Part shown: positions 48,301 through 61,328 of the stretch, piece after piece
How positions within the stretch are numbered: the first letter of the stretch is position 1
Layout of the letters: each line of letters opens with the position of its first letter
Source of the DNA: Seiridium cupressi
Taxonomy: Eukaryota > Ascomycota > Sordariomycetes > Amphisphaeriales > Sporocadaceae
DNA length: 64,000 nt
Assembly: GCA_036674765.1 (NCBI GenBank)
Contig: JARVKI010000081.1
Span: 1-64,000 of the forward strand
Direction: 5' to 3'
Translations under genes and position numbers: made by a program
Notes under the pieces: generated by a model
Seen by the model: the letters and a program-made list of their open reading frames with translations, nothing else
Database searches by the model: none
Told to the model about the DNA's origin: nothing

Positions 48301-51300
48301 TCGCGAGCGAGCTACTTGCCGAATCTGTCATACAATCTTTGTCTCTGGACAACAGCCTATTGGTGCATTGCTCATCTAAAGACCGCTTCCTTGCTGGAGC
48401 CCTTTCTCGGCACGCCACATCAGGGTCTATCCATATTACCTTCACATGTGATGAAGCCAGTGGCCATGACATGGAAGGAATAAGCTGGACTCCATTATCT
48501 GCTCGTGCGCCTCAGCACGTTATCAGGAGAGAGCTTCAACGAGCAGCGCCTTCACACTTTCTGGATTTAACGACTGCATGCTTTCCATGCAACCCTACCG
48601 ATCTCAGTATTCGTGTTTCCCGAGCATTACCCTCGAGCTGTAAAAAGATTGACCCGTCCGCTCTCTTCCAGCATCAATCTCTACTGCCTTCGAAGTATGA
48701 TCAAGCAGCCCTAAGGGACCGACTTGAGATTGCCGTTGCCTCTGTCACTGGGCCAACTACTGTCACAGAAGATTTCAAAGACCTGGTCGTCCAGCTAGGT
48801 CAGGTGCGTGACTCACCTAAGCTCTACTACACGAATGTCGTCCACTGGCCCTTGAACGATCTTGTTAAAGCGGAAATACGTGCTCTAGATGATCGTCAAT
48901 TCTTTTCAAAAGATAGGACGTACCTTCTTGTTGGCCTGACCGGAAAGCTCGGCCAATCACTCTGTGAGTGGATGGTATTGAATGGCGCTGGCTGCGTCTG
49001 TTTGACGAGTCGACGCCCCGACATTGATGAGAGATGGATGAAGTCATTCCAAGGAACAGGAGCAATGGTAAAAGTTTTCGCCATGGACGTTACCAACAAG
49101 CATAGCGTTGACAGTGTCGTGAAAGAGATCCGAGATACCTGTCCTCAGATCGCTGGCGTTGCCCATGGAGCCATGGTTCTGCATGATTCGCTGTTTTCAA
49201 GGATGTCGGCAAGCAAAATGCAAGAAATTCTGGGGCCCAAGGTCGATGGTGCGAATTACTTGGACGATGCATTTAAGCATGATGACCTTGACTTCTTCGT
49301 CATGTTCTCATCAGTGTCAAATGTGATCGGAAACGCTGGCCAGTCTCTTTACGCTGCAGGCAATGGATACCTCAATGGTCTGGCAAGGCAAAGACGTAGA
49401 CGGGGCTTGGCCGCCTCCACCTTTGATATTGGTCGTGTCGTCGGCATTGGATACGTCGAAACGGCGGCACAAGTTGTTCGGGACCAGCTGATTGGGCTTG
49501 GTCTGCCGGCCATCTCAGAGCTGGACATGCGCAAGCTGTTCGCAGAAACCATCCGCGCAGGTTTCCCAGACTCCAAGGACAAGATCGCGCTCCCCGACGC
49601 AATAGTCAGCACTGGAATTCGATACTTCCGTGAAGATGAAGACATAAAGGGCCCTTGGTTTACCAACCCTCTTTTCTCGCATTGCGTTATCGAGCAAAAG
49701 AGTATCGAGTTGAACTCGGGTGATCAGGCCAAGACAGCTGCTCTCCCCGTTGCCCAACAGCTTGTGAAAGCGACTACCAAGACACAAGCACTCGATATTC
49801 TGCTGAGTAAGTCATATCTCCTTCCCTTGAGAACCGCACTAATCTCGGACTGTGCAGGTTGCTTTTCAGCCAAGTTACGACTTATTTTACAATTGGCAGA
49901 CCAGGAAGTAGATTACCAAGCACCTCTAAACGAGCTCGGAATTGATTCTTTGGTCGCCGTTGAAGTCCGATCGTGGTTCTTGAAAGAGCTGAGAGTCGAC
50001 ATTCCAGTGTTGAAAGTGATCGGGGGAGCTTCTCCAGCAGAACTATGTCAAAGAGCGCTTGAAAAACTTCCCGAAGATCTCCTTGTCAGTGTCGGGAAAC
50101 AGGGAGCCGAGCCGAGCCCGTCCATCCCTAAGCGCTCGGTTGGGCAACTTCCAACTCAGCCAAACACTCAACAGCCATTTAGCGGGCCACTGGGGAAATC
50201 GGCAACGGATTCTGTGTCTGAAGACAACACAACAATTGAGAATACTCCACTCCTCACCCCAGCGCCTCAAGACTCTTCCGCCACACAATCGTCTACGGGG
50301 TCTGTTACTGCCGACGATGGAACCGCCGACCTTAAGAAGCAAAGCAAAGTACCTCAGTCTTATTTCACAGCAAAGGCTGGATCGGAAGCGGTGCCTACGT
50401 CGACCAATGAACGCCAGCCGAAGAGATTTATAAAGAGTGTCCCGATATCATTGTCGCAATCGCGGTTCTGGTTCCTGCAGCATCTCCTGGAGGACCAGAG
50501 GACGCATAATGTAGCCTACTACTATCACATTACTGGGAACCTGCATATCAGCAACTTGGAAAGAGCCGTTCGCGTGGTCGCGGCCAGACATGAATCATTG
50601 CGAACGTGTTTTGTGGCAGATCAGATTGATGCTGCACAAGCGAATCAGAAAGTCCTTCCCAGCTCCGCACTGCGGCTCGAATGTAAGAGAATCAACTCTG
50701 TGGAAGAAGTCTCCCTCGAGTATGAAAAGCTTAGGATGTATGATTTCGATATGGCGAGTGGCGAGTTGTTACGGATCGTTCTATTGACACTATCGCCGTC
50801 CTCACACTGTCTCCTTATGTACCACCATCATATCATCATGGACGGCATCAGCTTGCAGGTGTTTCTTTCCGACCTCGAAAAGGCTTATAGCGGGAAGCCG
50901 CTAGGTCCACCACCCCGGCAATACCCGGAGTTCTCGGTGGCCCAACGACTTGCTTATGAAAAAGGAGAAATGGGTGACGAGTTAAAGTATTGGCAACGAG
51001 TATTCCCAGCCGGCGAACAGCCTCCAGTCTTACCGCTGCTCCCAATGGCTCGGACCAGCTCCAGGATTCCTATGAAGAAGTTTGACACCCATCAGGTAGA
51101 GTACAAGCTAGACTCTTCGTTGGCGATGCGAGTCAGATCCGTGTCGAAAACGCACCGATCCACCCCGTTCCACTTCTACCTGGCCGCATTCAAAGCAATG
51201 CTTTTCGCCTTCACCGACGCTCAAGACTTGACAATCGGCGTTGCGGATGCCGCACGCAATGATGGTGATATCATGGGCAGCATTGGGTTCTTCCTCAATT

Positions 51301-54300
51301 TGCTCACCTTGCGATTCCGCCGTCAGCAAAATCAAGCCTTCGCCGACGCAATCATAGAGGCTCGTGACACGGCATATGCAGCGCTTGAAAACTCCCGCGT
51401 GCCCTTTGACGTACTACTAGCAGAGTTGAATGTGGCTCGTTCCTCATCTCACAGCCCGTTCTTTCAGGCATTTATCGACTACCGGCAAGGTGCTCAAGCG
51501 AAGCACCCATTCGGAAATTGTCAGTTCGAAATAGGAGAGATCAATACCGGGAAAACGGCTTATGACATCACCTTGGATGTGACAGATAGCCTAACGGATG
51601 TCTTGATCATGTTCCGAGCACAGAAAAGCCTGTATGATCTATCGGCGACCAAGTTGTTATCTGAGACGTTTGTCCACTTCCTCGAGGTTCTCACGGAAGA
51701 CACATCAATTCCTTTGCAGGAAATTCCGCTTTTCAGCGAAAGGCAACGCACCGAAGCCACAAAAATTGGCCGTGGTCCGCAATTTGTATCCGACTGGCCG
51801 GCGACACTTCCACATCGGATCGACCAAGTGGCCCAGCAGAATAGCGATGAAGTTGCTCTCATGGATGGCAACGGCAAAGTTCTAACATATTCGGAAATGT
51901 CCCAGCGCATCGAAGGAATTGCCGAAGCGCTTCATCATGCAGGCGCCGGTGTTGGCTCCCGCGTGCTTGTGTTTCAAGACGCAACGTCCGACTGGCCATG
52001 TTCCATGTTCGCAATCATGCGGCTTGGTGCTATCTATGTTCCACTAGACCTCCGCAATCCAATCTCGCGCCTAGCGGCTGTTGCAAAAGACTGCGAGCCC
52101 AAAGCGATCATCGTAGATGCTACCACCCTTTTGGAAGTACCGCAGCTCGGTGTTGGTGACGCCGCCATCATTGACGTATCTTCTTTGAACTCTGCAGTGT
52201 CGACATGCATCACGAACTCTGCACGGCCCGAACTTCCTGCAGCCATTCTCTACACCAGCGGTTCAACAGGTACACCGAAAGGCATTGTCGTCACGCACGC
52301 GGGCCTCCGAAACGAGATCGAGGGTTACACCAAGAAATGGAATCTGGGAGCCGAGCGTACATTGCAACAGAGTGCCTTCACCTTCAATCACTCCTCAGAC
52401 CAAATATACACGGCCCTCACCAACGGGGGCATGGTGTATATAGTTCCCTGGAGCAAGCGTGGAAATCCGATCGAGATCACCGAAATCATTCAGCAACATG
52501 GCATCACCTACACAAAAGCGACCCCCTCAGAGTATCTACTCTGGATGCAATATGGCGGTGACAAACTGAAACAAGCATCTCAATGGCGTTTCGCCTTTGG
52601 TGGGGGGGAAAATCTGACCACCATTGTAACGCACGAGTTTGCTGACCTTGGACTCCCGCAGCTGCGTGTTTACAACTCGTATGGGCCGACCGAGATTTCG
52701 ATATCCTCAACCAAAACGGAGGTCTCATATCGTGACAAGGAGGCACTGAAGAGCATCGGTCGCATTCCATGTGGCTATTCACTACCCAACTACAACACGT
52801 ATGTTGTGGATGCCGAGCTGAAACCGCTGCCTGCTGGCATGCCCGGGGAGCTGTGCATTGGCGGCGCAGGCGTGTCCCTTGGATACTTTAAAAATCCGGA
52901 ACTGACTCGCCAACACTTCGTTGCAGATCCTTTCGCCTCGCCTGACGACATAGCTCGCGGCTGGACCACTATGTACCGCACTGGCGACATTGGCCACCTT
53001 ACCGAAGACGGAGCGATGGTGTTTCACAGCCGTATGGCAGGGGACACCCAAGTGAAGATACGAGGACTACGTATTGAGCTCAGTGACATCGAGAGCAACA
53101 TCATCACAGCTGCTGCCGGCGTTCTGAACGAGGCCTTGGTCACACTGCGTGATGGCGACCCCGAGTTCCTAGTTGCTCATGTCGTCTTCGCACCCCAACA
53201 CAACATCGGCGACAAGGAGGAATTCCTCGAGCGCATTCTTAGCAACCTCCCGGTGCCTCAATACATGGTACCGGTGGCCGCAATTTCTCTCGATAAACTT
53301 CCCCTCACCAATCACTCCAAGGTAGACCGGAAAGCCGTCAAGGAGCTCCCATTGCCTCGAAGAACTCGAAATGGGTCCGAAGATGAAGAGGAACTTACCG
53401 AGACGATGGTACAATTGAAGTCGATATGGCGTGAAGTCCTCGGGAAGGGCATCGAGACCCTCGGCTTCGACATCACTCCTGCGACAAGCTTCTTCCTCGT
53501 TGGTGGCAATTCGCTTCTGGTCATCCGCCTTCAAGCTCATATTCGCAGAACCCTTAATGTCGCAATTCCCTTGGTCGAGCTGCTTGGGGCGAATACACTT
53601 GGCCAGATGGCACGCAAGGTCGAAGAGAGCTCCGCCGTCACCCTGACCGACTGGGAACAAGAGACTACACCACCGCGAATGCCTAGCTTTCTCTCCGACT
53701 TGTCTGCGACCATTGGCTCAACTGGGCAAGAAAAGTTCAAGACGGTCTTGATCACTGGATCAACGGGCTATCTTGCTAAATATCTACTACCGCAGCTCAT
53801 TGCTAGTTCAGAAGTGGGCACGATCCACTGCGTAGCTGTGAGAGAAAAGGAAGGTCGTCTACCTCGCGACTCCGACTCGTCAAGCAAAGTTGTAAAATAC
53901 CGTGGTGATTTGTCCCAGCCGCTCCTTGGACTTTCGGAAGCCGATTTCCACAATCTAGCCAGCCAGGTGGACGTTATAATACACCTGGGCGGTACGCGCT
54001 CCTTCTGGGACAATTACAACGCACTCCGTCTCAGCAACGTCCTGCCAACCAAAGAGCTGGTCAAGCTAGCTGCTCCGCGTCGCGTGCCGATCCACTATAT
54101 CTCGACGGTAGGTGTGCTACCTCGAGGGGTCACGCTGAATGCCACTTCAGCCGCCGCCCATCTACCACCAGTGGACGGGAGCAACGGCTACGTCGCGACC
54201 CGCTGGACTAGCGAGCGGATACTGGAACGCGCCGGAGAGGCGCTGGGTATCCCATCGTTCATCTACCGCTTCCTCCCCGCGGCACAGCAGCATCCCTCAC

Positions 54301-54698
54301 CGGCAACGGTGCTCGACAAATTCGTCCACTTCGTTGACGTGACTGGCCTGACGCCCGATACGGCAGGCTGGGGAGGCCGCCTCGACATGATCCCTGCCGA
54401 TCAGGTCGCAGAGTGGCTTCGCGGTTTCGTGCTCCCCGAGGACAAGACCGGAGGCGCTACCCGCCACGCTGCCACCCAGTTCTTCCACTACGAGAGCCCT
54501 GTCACGATGACGATGGCTGAATTGGACACGTATATCAGGGAGAAGAGAGGGAATCGTGAACTTGAGCAGATACCCATCATCAAATTCGTGGGACGCATCA
54601 AGGCGCTTGGGTTCGATTACTTCTTAGCATCCCACGAGGCCATCGTAGGAGGCGGTGCAGGTGAAAACGAAGGCGCCAGATTAGAGTCTCGGAGGTGA
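42351..54698 (+). CDS. Highly reducing PKS-NRPS hybrid synthetase
   Basis: Megasynthase making a polyketide-amino acid product. Exons 42351-43632, 43717-46737, 46816-49806 and 49858-54698 give 4,044 residues. The start is ATG 42351 (the frame upstream begins only with TTG). Domains: KS (C179 in DTACSSS, H319, H360); AT (S651 in GHSSGE); DH (H982, D1164); C-methyltransferase (LEIGAGTGG at about 1432); a degenerate ER/structural region (about 1620-2130) with no NADPH motif; KR (from 2137, Y2280 in SLYAAGN); ACP (S2462 in GIDSL); C (HHIIMDG, 2755-2761); A ([11 protein letters not shown] at 3230); T (S3650 in VGGNSL); and a terminal SDR-type R* domain (LITGSTGY at about 3729). In R* the usual YxxxK is Y3876-x3-R3880. 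A trans-acting enoyl reductase lies at 61.3 kb. Introns two and three are 78 and 51 bp, both in frame. Confidence 0.95.
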
Positions 54699-55402
54699 AG
54701 TTTCATTTTGTATGACCTAGGTTTAACCCAACCTCTGTCTTTCATATAAGGATATTTATTATATTGAGCGTTTCCTAGACCGTGGAGCCACTAATTTCAA
54801 ACTTATTTCTGCTTTCATTTGGAGTAGCCTTAGTGGTTGTTTTCTTTCGCTGTCATCTCGTTTTATCAAGAAAGCAGAGAGGACAATCATCTTCAAAAAT
54901 TGATGCGATTTTTAAGATGGATGTCCTTTAGCGACCAGAACCTATTCAGAGCTAGGCAATTGATTTACGGACTTTTCGTATCCAAGCCAGACCCGTTGCA
55001 TTGCAATTCTACGCTAAAAATCTGCGATCGACGTCTACCCCACTCTTAGCAAAAGCGACCATGCCGAAAAAATAAAGCAGCATTAACTACATGTAGTAGA
55101 AAACATCATTCAAGATTTAGAAAGGGTATGAAAAGACATAGATCTAAGTAAGTTAATCACCGTCAACAAGTGAGTCTGGACAGATGACAAGGCATGGTGT
55201 ACAGTTAGACAGAGAAGGATGGAGGCACTCATTCAGTCCAGAACTTGACTCACCCCGTATCTACATGCTAGTCTAGCGGGAACCAATCGCGCATCGACAT
55301 CTCTTAGTCTTCCTTCCTAAAGCGTAAATACAATTAGATCCACATTTCGTGGACGTACAATTATGGAGCTGCCATTCCATTGACCAGACCCGTGGACATA
55401 TC
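54699..55402. other. Convergent 3' spacer
   Basis: About 700 bp between the 3' ends of the megasynthase and the MFS exporter; no gene seen. Confidence 0.5.
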
Positions 55403-57209
55403 CTAGGCAGCAAAAGCGGCCTCGCCTCCTTCCTTACTATGAAGCCTCTTCCATGGGAGAATGACGCTAGTGATGGTCGCGATTCCAAACATGGCGATTC
55501 CAACTGCAAACGCGGCCTTGATGCCGGTCAGGTATGCCAGAAGGATGCCAGGTAGCTCGTCAGCCGAGAACACAGCTCGCAACTCTGCAGCACCGGTGGA
55601 GACAAGTAGCGCCGGGTTGACTGAAGGGGCGGTGATGACCACAGTTGCCACCATTCTATTGACGAATGCTGACTGGGCCGCCGAGAGACTGAAGGCCCCA
55701 CCAATGGTTTGGAAGACTGTGCATTCATCAGCATGGTTTCAATTCACAGTGACAAGCAGTGCATACATTGGAGAATGGCTGTGACAGCTGAGATATCTTC
55801 GGCCTCGACGTTGGCGTGAGCGATATTTAAGCAGTTCATGTAAGAGAAGGCAATAGCAGCTCCGGAAAGGATCTGATATCCGATCCATTTTGCCGGTGCC
55901 GTATCAATATCCATGGAGTAGAACAAACCGCTCGCTACCGTGGCAAGGGCAGCGCTAAGAGCCATGAACGGGGTCGCGAAGCCAGTGGCCGTAACGGTGA
56001 TGCCACCCGCAAGAACAAAGAGGCCGACAGCGATAACCATGGGCAAGTTATTGACACCAGACTGGATGGGGGTTGCTCCACCAACACTTTGGAAGTAGAC
56101 CGGAAGGTAGTAAAGAAGAAGGAAGTATGAGCCGGCATAGAAGAACTGAAAGACGGACGCTGTCCAAAGAGCGCGCTTCCTCAACAACCTCGGTACCAGC
56201 ATTGCATACTCACCCTGGAAGATTGACCATACGATCAGAGTGATGCCCATAGCGACAAATCCAACCAAAAGACCGACCACCACACTGCTATTCCAAGCGT
56301 AGGTTACTCCAGCGTACTGGAGCGCCAGGATATAGCAAATGATGCACGCCATGGCCAGAACGATACCCACGGGATCCAACTGCAAGACCTTTTCCTTCCA
56401 GGTGGCTTTGGCAGGTTTTGCGGCGCTTGGAAGGTGGAAGTATATCCAAATGACGGCAACGGCCACGGCGCCGATGGGTAGATTGATGTAGAAACACCAA
56501 CGCCAGGTGACCCGATCAGAGAAGACACCTCCAAGAAGGGGCCCAGCCACGGCAGCAACAGCGTATGTTACCCCCAACAGGCCCATCAATGTCGGTCGCT
56601 TTCTGGGCGGCGCACAGAAGGCAATGATGGTGGTTCCACCCGTTGCGATTCCGGCACCACCTACACCTGAGATAGCGCGGCCGACGATCAAAGCGTTCGA
56701 GTTGGGTGCCACACCACAGATAAGACTCCCGATTTCGAATAAGACTACCGAGACGATAAATGCCGGCTTCAGAGAGAAGTACTTGTAGGCCTTGCCCCAG
56801 GAAGATTGGAATCCACCAAGACACATGAAGTACGCTGCACCGTACCAAGATACTTGCTCGATGCCGTGGAATTCGTCGGTGATCTTGGGAATTGCGGTTC
56901 CGACAATAGTCTATCTCCGTGTTAGATGTAAGAGCATGACATGCATGGGAATGCAGATGCAAGGAGATCATGACTGACCTGGTCTAGAGCAATAAGGAAC
57001 ACAGTCAACATGACTGAGCCCACGAGTAGGAAAAGCCGCAAGCCACGCGGATATTCATCTTCGCTTGACTCGTCGCCTGGAGAAGCGGGGGGGTTTCGAA
57101 TGCTAGCTTCCTTCTCCTGTTCCGGGTGGAATGCTTGCTGTGAGTCTGAAGTCGATGGGTGCGCGGTTGTTGACTCGCTAGACGGAGCGGTCTTGTTGAT
57201 TTCGGCCAT
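55403..57209 (-). CDS. DHA2-family MFS exporter of the cluster
   Basis: Plasma-membrane drug:H+ antiporter of the 14-helix type, probably exporting the cluster product. Exons 57209-56979, 56910-55767 and 55716-55403 give 562 residues. The intron junctions restore LIALDQTIVGTAIPKI and ILQFFQTIGGAFSLSAAQ. The start is ATG 57209 (MAEINK), followed by about 60 acidic, Ser/Pro-rich cytosolic residues. Signature motifs are the first-helix LDQTIVGTAIP and the motif C-like stretch around GVTYAVAAVAGPLLGG with WRWCFYINLPIG, typical of fungal metabolite exporters. No lesion was found, in contrast to the homologous MFS relic at 11.9 kb. It is transcribed convergently with the megasynthase. Confidence 0.93.
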
Positions 57210-57885
57210 TCTGTCTGCTAGGAAGGATTGGACCGTGGACGAGTAGTCGAGGTTGGTTGCCCACCTAAAAAGAATCCCCAAAATCGATTGAGTGGGATTA
57301 TGAGGCCATTGGATCGCTGCTTTTCTTGGTGAAGCACCTGCGACGAAAACCGTCCAGAAAGAGATGATTTTTATTGAGCACGTCGCAGAGATATCGCAGA
57401 GATACGCGGGACGCGGGTGAATGAACAGGGGTCCTCGGAAACTTTTTAAGCTGCTGTGCACTCGGTGATTTTTCGAAAGGTTCATGTGTAGCGGTGGAAC
57501 AATCAAGCCGAGTATTGAGACCTGGCACGCGCACGCGCATTGGAATGCAGTCGCATTGCAGGGTGGGGGTTGTCTTCGCTAAATATACAGGTGCTCCGCA
57601 GCTGGACCAGGCCTGTTCAGAGGCACCGGTTGCTGTTGTCCACAATGTAATGTACATTGTAGGCAGTCGTCAGCCACCGAGTGTCTTTGCAGACACAGAC
57701 CAGCTGGCCGCAGCCGCAACGACAAAGCTTGACATTAGACATGCGAAGTTTCGTTTGCCTTTGCCCCTCTTCCTCGTTTTACTTTTCTCTAATCCCATGT
57801 CAGGCTTATCCTTGGAGAAACTTGTTCATCGTAGCTCTCGGTATTGCTATGTATCAGGCACTGCACTAAAATGATCCAGAAATGG
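57210..57885. other. Promoter region of the MFS exporter and 3' end of the dioxygenase
   Basis: About 680 bp containing the 19-bp inverted repeat listed separately. No gene seen. Confidence 0.45.
57642..57660. promoter_or_regulatory. 19-bp perfect inverted repeat upstream of the exporter
   Basis: ACAATGTA-ATG-TACATTGT: eight-base arms, perfectly complementary, around a three-base spacer, about 430 bp upstream of the exporter start. Candidate site for a dimeric regulator; the function is inference. Confidence 0.4.
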
Positions 57886-58924
57886 CTAAGCTACTTCAAC
57901 TTCCGCTATGGTTGCTTTATCAATGGACATCTGCTTCCGGAATCGTTTGACTAGCAACTGGCCGACCGTCTCCTTATTAGGATCATCAGGGTTCAACGGG
58001 TTCGTCGCAAATACGTCTCCGTGCCAGAAGGTGGCGCAGGAAAGCCTCTCACCAGCGGCCTTGTTGATGACCCTGTGCCTTATGCTCTTGTATTTGCCTC
58101 CGGACCAATTCTGAACCATGTCTCCGCAGTTGATCACATACACGTCTTCCAATGCCGGGACGTCGAGCCATTGCTTTCTGGACTCCAGCCACACTTCGAG
58201 GCCATCCTTTCCAGGCTGCTGGAGCAGGACTGTAACGCCGCCAAAGTCGTTGTGAGCGCCCACACCAAACTGGCCAGGCAGGGTGTTCGGCGGTGACGGA
58301 TAACGAATCATCTTCAATTGAACAAGCGGCTTCTTGGCAAACGCTTCCATGACGTCTGGGGAGTGGCCGAGGCCCGCCAGAAGAATTTCCCAGATCACTT
58401 TGCCCAGGTCCTTGGTCTTCTCGTAGTATTCCCAGACGGGATTGCGAAACTCTTCCTCCGGAAGGTCAGGCCAGACATTGGGGCCATAAAACCCCGAAAA
58501 CTCTACCTTTTCATCCTCACGGCCCAAATAATAGGCCTTGTTGCCATTGTTAGCAGGGAAACTGGTTCTGAAATCGAGCTCCATGCGCATCAATGTCCAG
58601 GGTAGATCGTACCTCTTTCGCGTCAGGCATGGGATCTCCATCCCGTAGTGACATACCAGATGCTTCATATCCTCTGCGAGAGGGGTTGTTCAGGTAAGAT
58701 AGTTTGAGTTTCTCCTCCTTGGGCATACTGAAAAGCCTCTCGAGGCTTTGGAGCAATGCATGCTGCAGATCAAGAGGCACGCCGTGGCCCTTGACCTGGA
58801 AAAAACCAAACTCCTCACATGCGTTCCTCACCTCCGCAACAACTCTGGCCTTGTCCTCCGGGGATTCCGGTGAGATAAATCCGCTGAGATCAATCAGCGG
58901 AAGCTTGAGATCATTGGTCGACAT
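57886..58924 (-). CDS. Isopenicillin-N-synthase-like 2OG-Fe(II) dioxygenase
   Basis: Soluble oxygenase that uses 2-oxoglutarate and O2 for hydroxylation, desaturation or ring formation; a likely tailoring enzyme of the cluster. Exons 58924-58613 and 58536-57886 (76-bp intron) give 320 residues, with the junction reading PDAKEAYYLGRE. The amino-terminal DIOX_N block (LPLIDLSGF, ACEEFGFFQVKGHGV) is complete. The iron ligands are H and D in HNDFGGVTVL and the distal H in SIRHRVIN; the 2OG-binding pair is R-x-S in RLSCATF. The start is ATG 58924, giving a typical short leader (MSTNDLKLPLIDL). It is divergent from the FAD monooxygenase across about 620 bp, suggesting a shared promoter. Confidence 0.93.
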
Positions 58925-59546
58925 GTTGCTCAGTTTTATGGGTGAAGGCTTGACTAGATGTGTGGAGAAGCTTTGGAGACCCGGATGGAAAGGCGCACGC
59001 GTGTCCTGTAACAGATGAGATATGTATTTCACTTCACGCTACTACGACTGAAAGGCACCTAAGGTTGTCTTCCCCTCTTGGCAACAAGGGGGGACGCATT
59101 AACATGTTAGAAGCGGAGGATCAGTCCGGCCGGATAACTATAGCGGGCATTGTAGCTAACGTGCTCACGTAAGAAGGTCCCGAATGGTGGACTTGCTAGA
59201 TATCAGCCCACGGCTCTCGTTTTGCCACTACAGTTTCGGGGGTTTTTATGCATATCTATCGGCGAATTATGCTGCTGTCTTTTGGACATGCTATACTCTT
59301 TATCGAAACTACGCTCCACCTCTCTAATGCAACGACCGCGCTTGAGCATTCGGGGCTTTATAATAGGCCACGAAACTACATCGGTACTCGCGGCTTCGAA
59401 AACACCGGCTTTCGGTTTTCAATCGCGAAGGCGATCGTGCAGCTGTTATATCCAAGTGCTCTAGATAGAAGCGATAGAAATCCTTGATTACGGCTTGCGT
59501 GTAACTACCTGACTCATACTACTAAACTCTATATTCCCCTTCCAAG
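58925..59546. promoter_or_regulatory. Bidirectional promoter between two tailoring genes
   Basis: Short region between the divergent dioxygenase and FAD-monooxygenase starts. It contains the perfect 10-bp palindrome TCCGGCCGGA at 59125-59134, made of overlapping CGG/CCG triplets, the core that Zn2Cys6 regulators bind. Binding is inference. Confidence 0.45.
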
Positions 59547-60944
59547 ATGCACGTACTCATCATTGGAGCTGGACTCGGTGGGCTCACACTCGCGCAGAGC
59601 CTGCGAAAACAGGGTACCTCGTTCGAAATTTTTGAGCGAGACACTGATAAGGATGCTCGCTCTCAAGGATGGGCTATTGCTTTACACAGGTAATACGTGA
59701 GCCTTATATCGGAGGGGTTCATTCTGTACTAACGGAGATAGCATAATCAACCGCCTTGTGTCATCTTTCCCCTCGGACATGCCGGATCTACGGGAGTCAA
59801 CGAACCATCTGGCACCATTGACTCTTCCCGCCCAGATCGTTATGTATTATCCCGAAAATAAAGAGCGCGTCGGCTTTCAAGTACGTAATATTTAACACTA
59901 AAGTCTCGTGATACGATTGCTCACGTATAGACTACATTTTCAGGATTCTGCTGACACGCCCCTCATCCGTGCTGAACGCTACCGGCTTCGGAACTGGCTG
60001 TCTACAGATATTCCCATCCAATGGGGCAAACGTGTTAAGCGCATCGAGCACGACGATCAGGGAGTCACAGCCTATTTTGAGGACGGTACTGTCGCCAAAG
60101 GTGACATTCTCGTCGGTGCAGATGGGATTAAGAGTGTCGGTCAGTGGATATATCCATTCAGATTCCACTTGTTCATATTTGCTGATGGACACTGTCAGTC
60201 CGGGAACATCTGCTGCAGCGTCCCGCGGAAGATCTGCTGAAGGTCGTCCCGCTCGCCGCCATTGTGGGAGAGATGGAACTATCAGGCGATGAGTTTAAAC
60301 GCCAGCTTGCTCTCGGTCATAGTGCCTATACCCTGATTAACCCCAACCTCGGTTTTATCACTTTTGTTGGCATGCATCGCATACTCCCCGATGCCGCCTC
60401 TGGCCGTTTCTTCTGGATGATCATGCGACCCGATAATACCGTTGGCGATCCTAACCATTGGCTCCAGACCGCCAGTCAGAAAGAGAGGCACGACCACGTT
60501 ATGAATGCCGTCGCCAAGCTGCCGCCCAAGTTCCGCGAGATATTTGACCTCACCCCGGTTGAAGGTATTCGCAAGCAGCCACATGTCTGGCGGGATCTTG
60601 AGCTGAACGGTGTCCCGGCGAGCCGTGTCGTCATCATTGGCGATGCAGCCCACGCAATGACCCCGTTCCGAGGCGAAGGTGGATACCACACTTTTATCGA
60701 CGCTATGAACCTGGCTGAAGCATTGACTAAACTCAATGCTGAGGGCATAGCTAATGATAGTGCTGCTGTTCACTCTGCTGTAGCTGAGTTCAATGCCGAA
60801 ATGTTGAAGAGAGGCGGGGATTCGGTACGATTTTCGAGGGCTTCATACGATGAGGCCAAGAAGACTGTCAAAGAGAGGCAACCATTTGCATACGCTTTGA
60901 AGCAGCTGCCCGAGGAAACAATTGTGCTAGAGGTCAAAGCCTAA
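59547..60944 (+). CDS. Group A FAD-dependent monooxygenase (salicylate-hydroxylase-like)
   Basis: Flavoprotein that uses NAD(P)H and O2 for hydroxylation or epoxidation. Exons 59547-59689, 59742-59880, 59944-60139 and 60199-60944 give 407 residues; every junction is in phase. Motifs: the dinucleotide-binding GAGLGGLTLAQSLR at the start, the DG motif in DILVGADGIKS and the second FAD motif in VVIIGDAAHAMTPFRGEGG. The start is ATG 59547, seven codons before GxGxxG. Homologous enzymes in tetramate-type clusters oxidise the released polyketide-amino acid product, so the same role is plausible here but unproven. It is divergent from the 2OG dioxygenase and convergent with the enoyl reductase. Confidence 0.93.
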
Positions 60945-61328
60945 AGATGTAGGTGAGATTGCCATTGCTTAAGTTGAAAATTGGAGGGTTATACTGGGCC
61001 TGTAAACCATTCTAGGATCCTGACAATGGCAACTCCTAGTCTTACTCCGATTTGATATCATGTTGAGATAAAACAAAAGTCTGCTAGCAACTTATCCCAA
61101 GCTGTAGTGCCAAAAGTGAAGCGTAAATGGGAACTCTTCCAGATCACTTTCCATGGACAGATCATAAAAGTGATTATGTACCTTCGAACGAGCTTACCGA
61201 GATCGAAAGTTCATATTTCGGACTCTTAGCCTGGTGACAAGTGAGATTTACGCTTTTATTAGGGGAGAGTTCAAAGTACATTAAAGTAAATAGTTTATCA
61301 TTGATGAAGGGTATAATCTATTTGTACC
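60945..61328. other. Convergent 3' spacer
   Basis: About 380 bp between the FAD monooxygenase and enoyl-reductase 3' ends; nothing seen. Confidence 0.5.

Noticed and set aside
48000..48890. Functional enoyl-reductase domain within the megasynthase
   Set aside because: No NADPH-binding motif in the stretch between MT and KR; a separate trans enoyl reductase is present.
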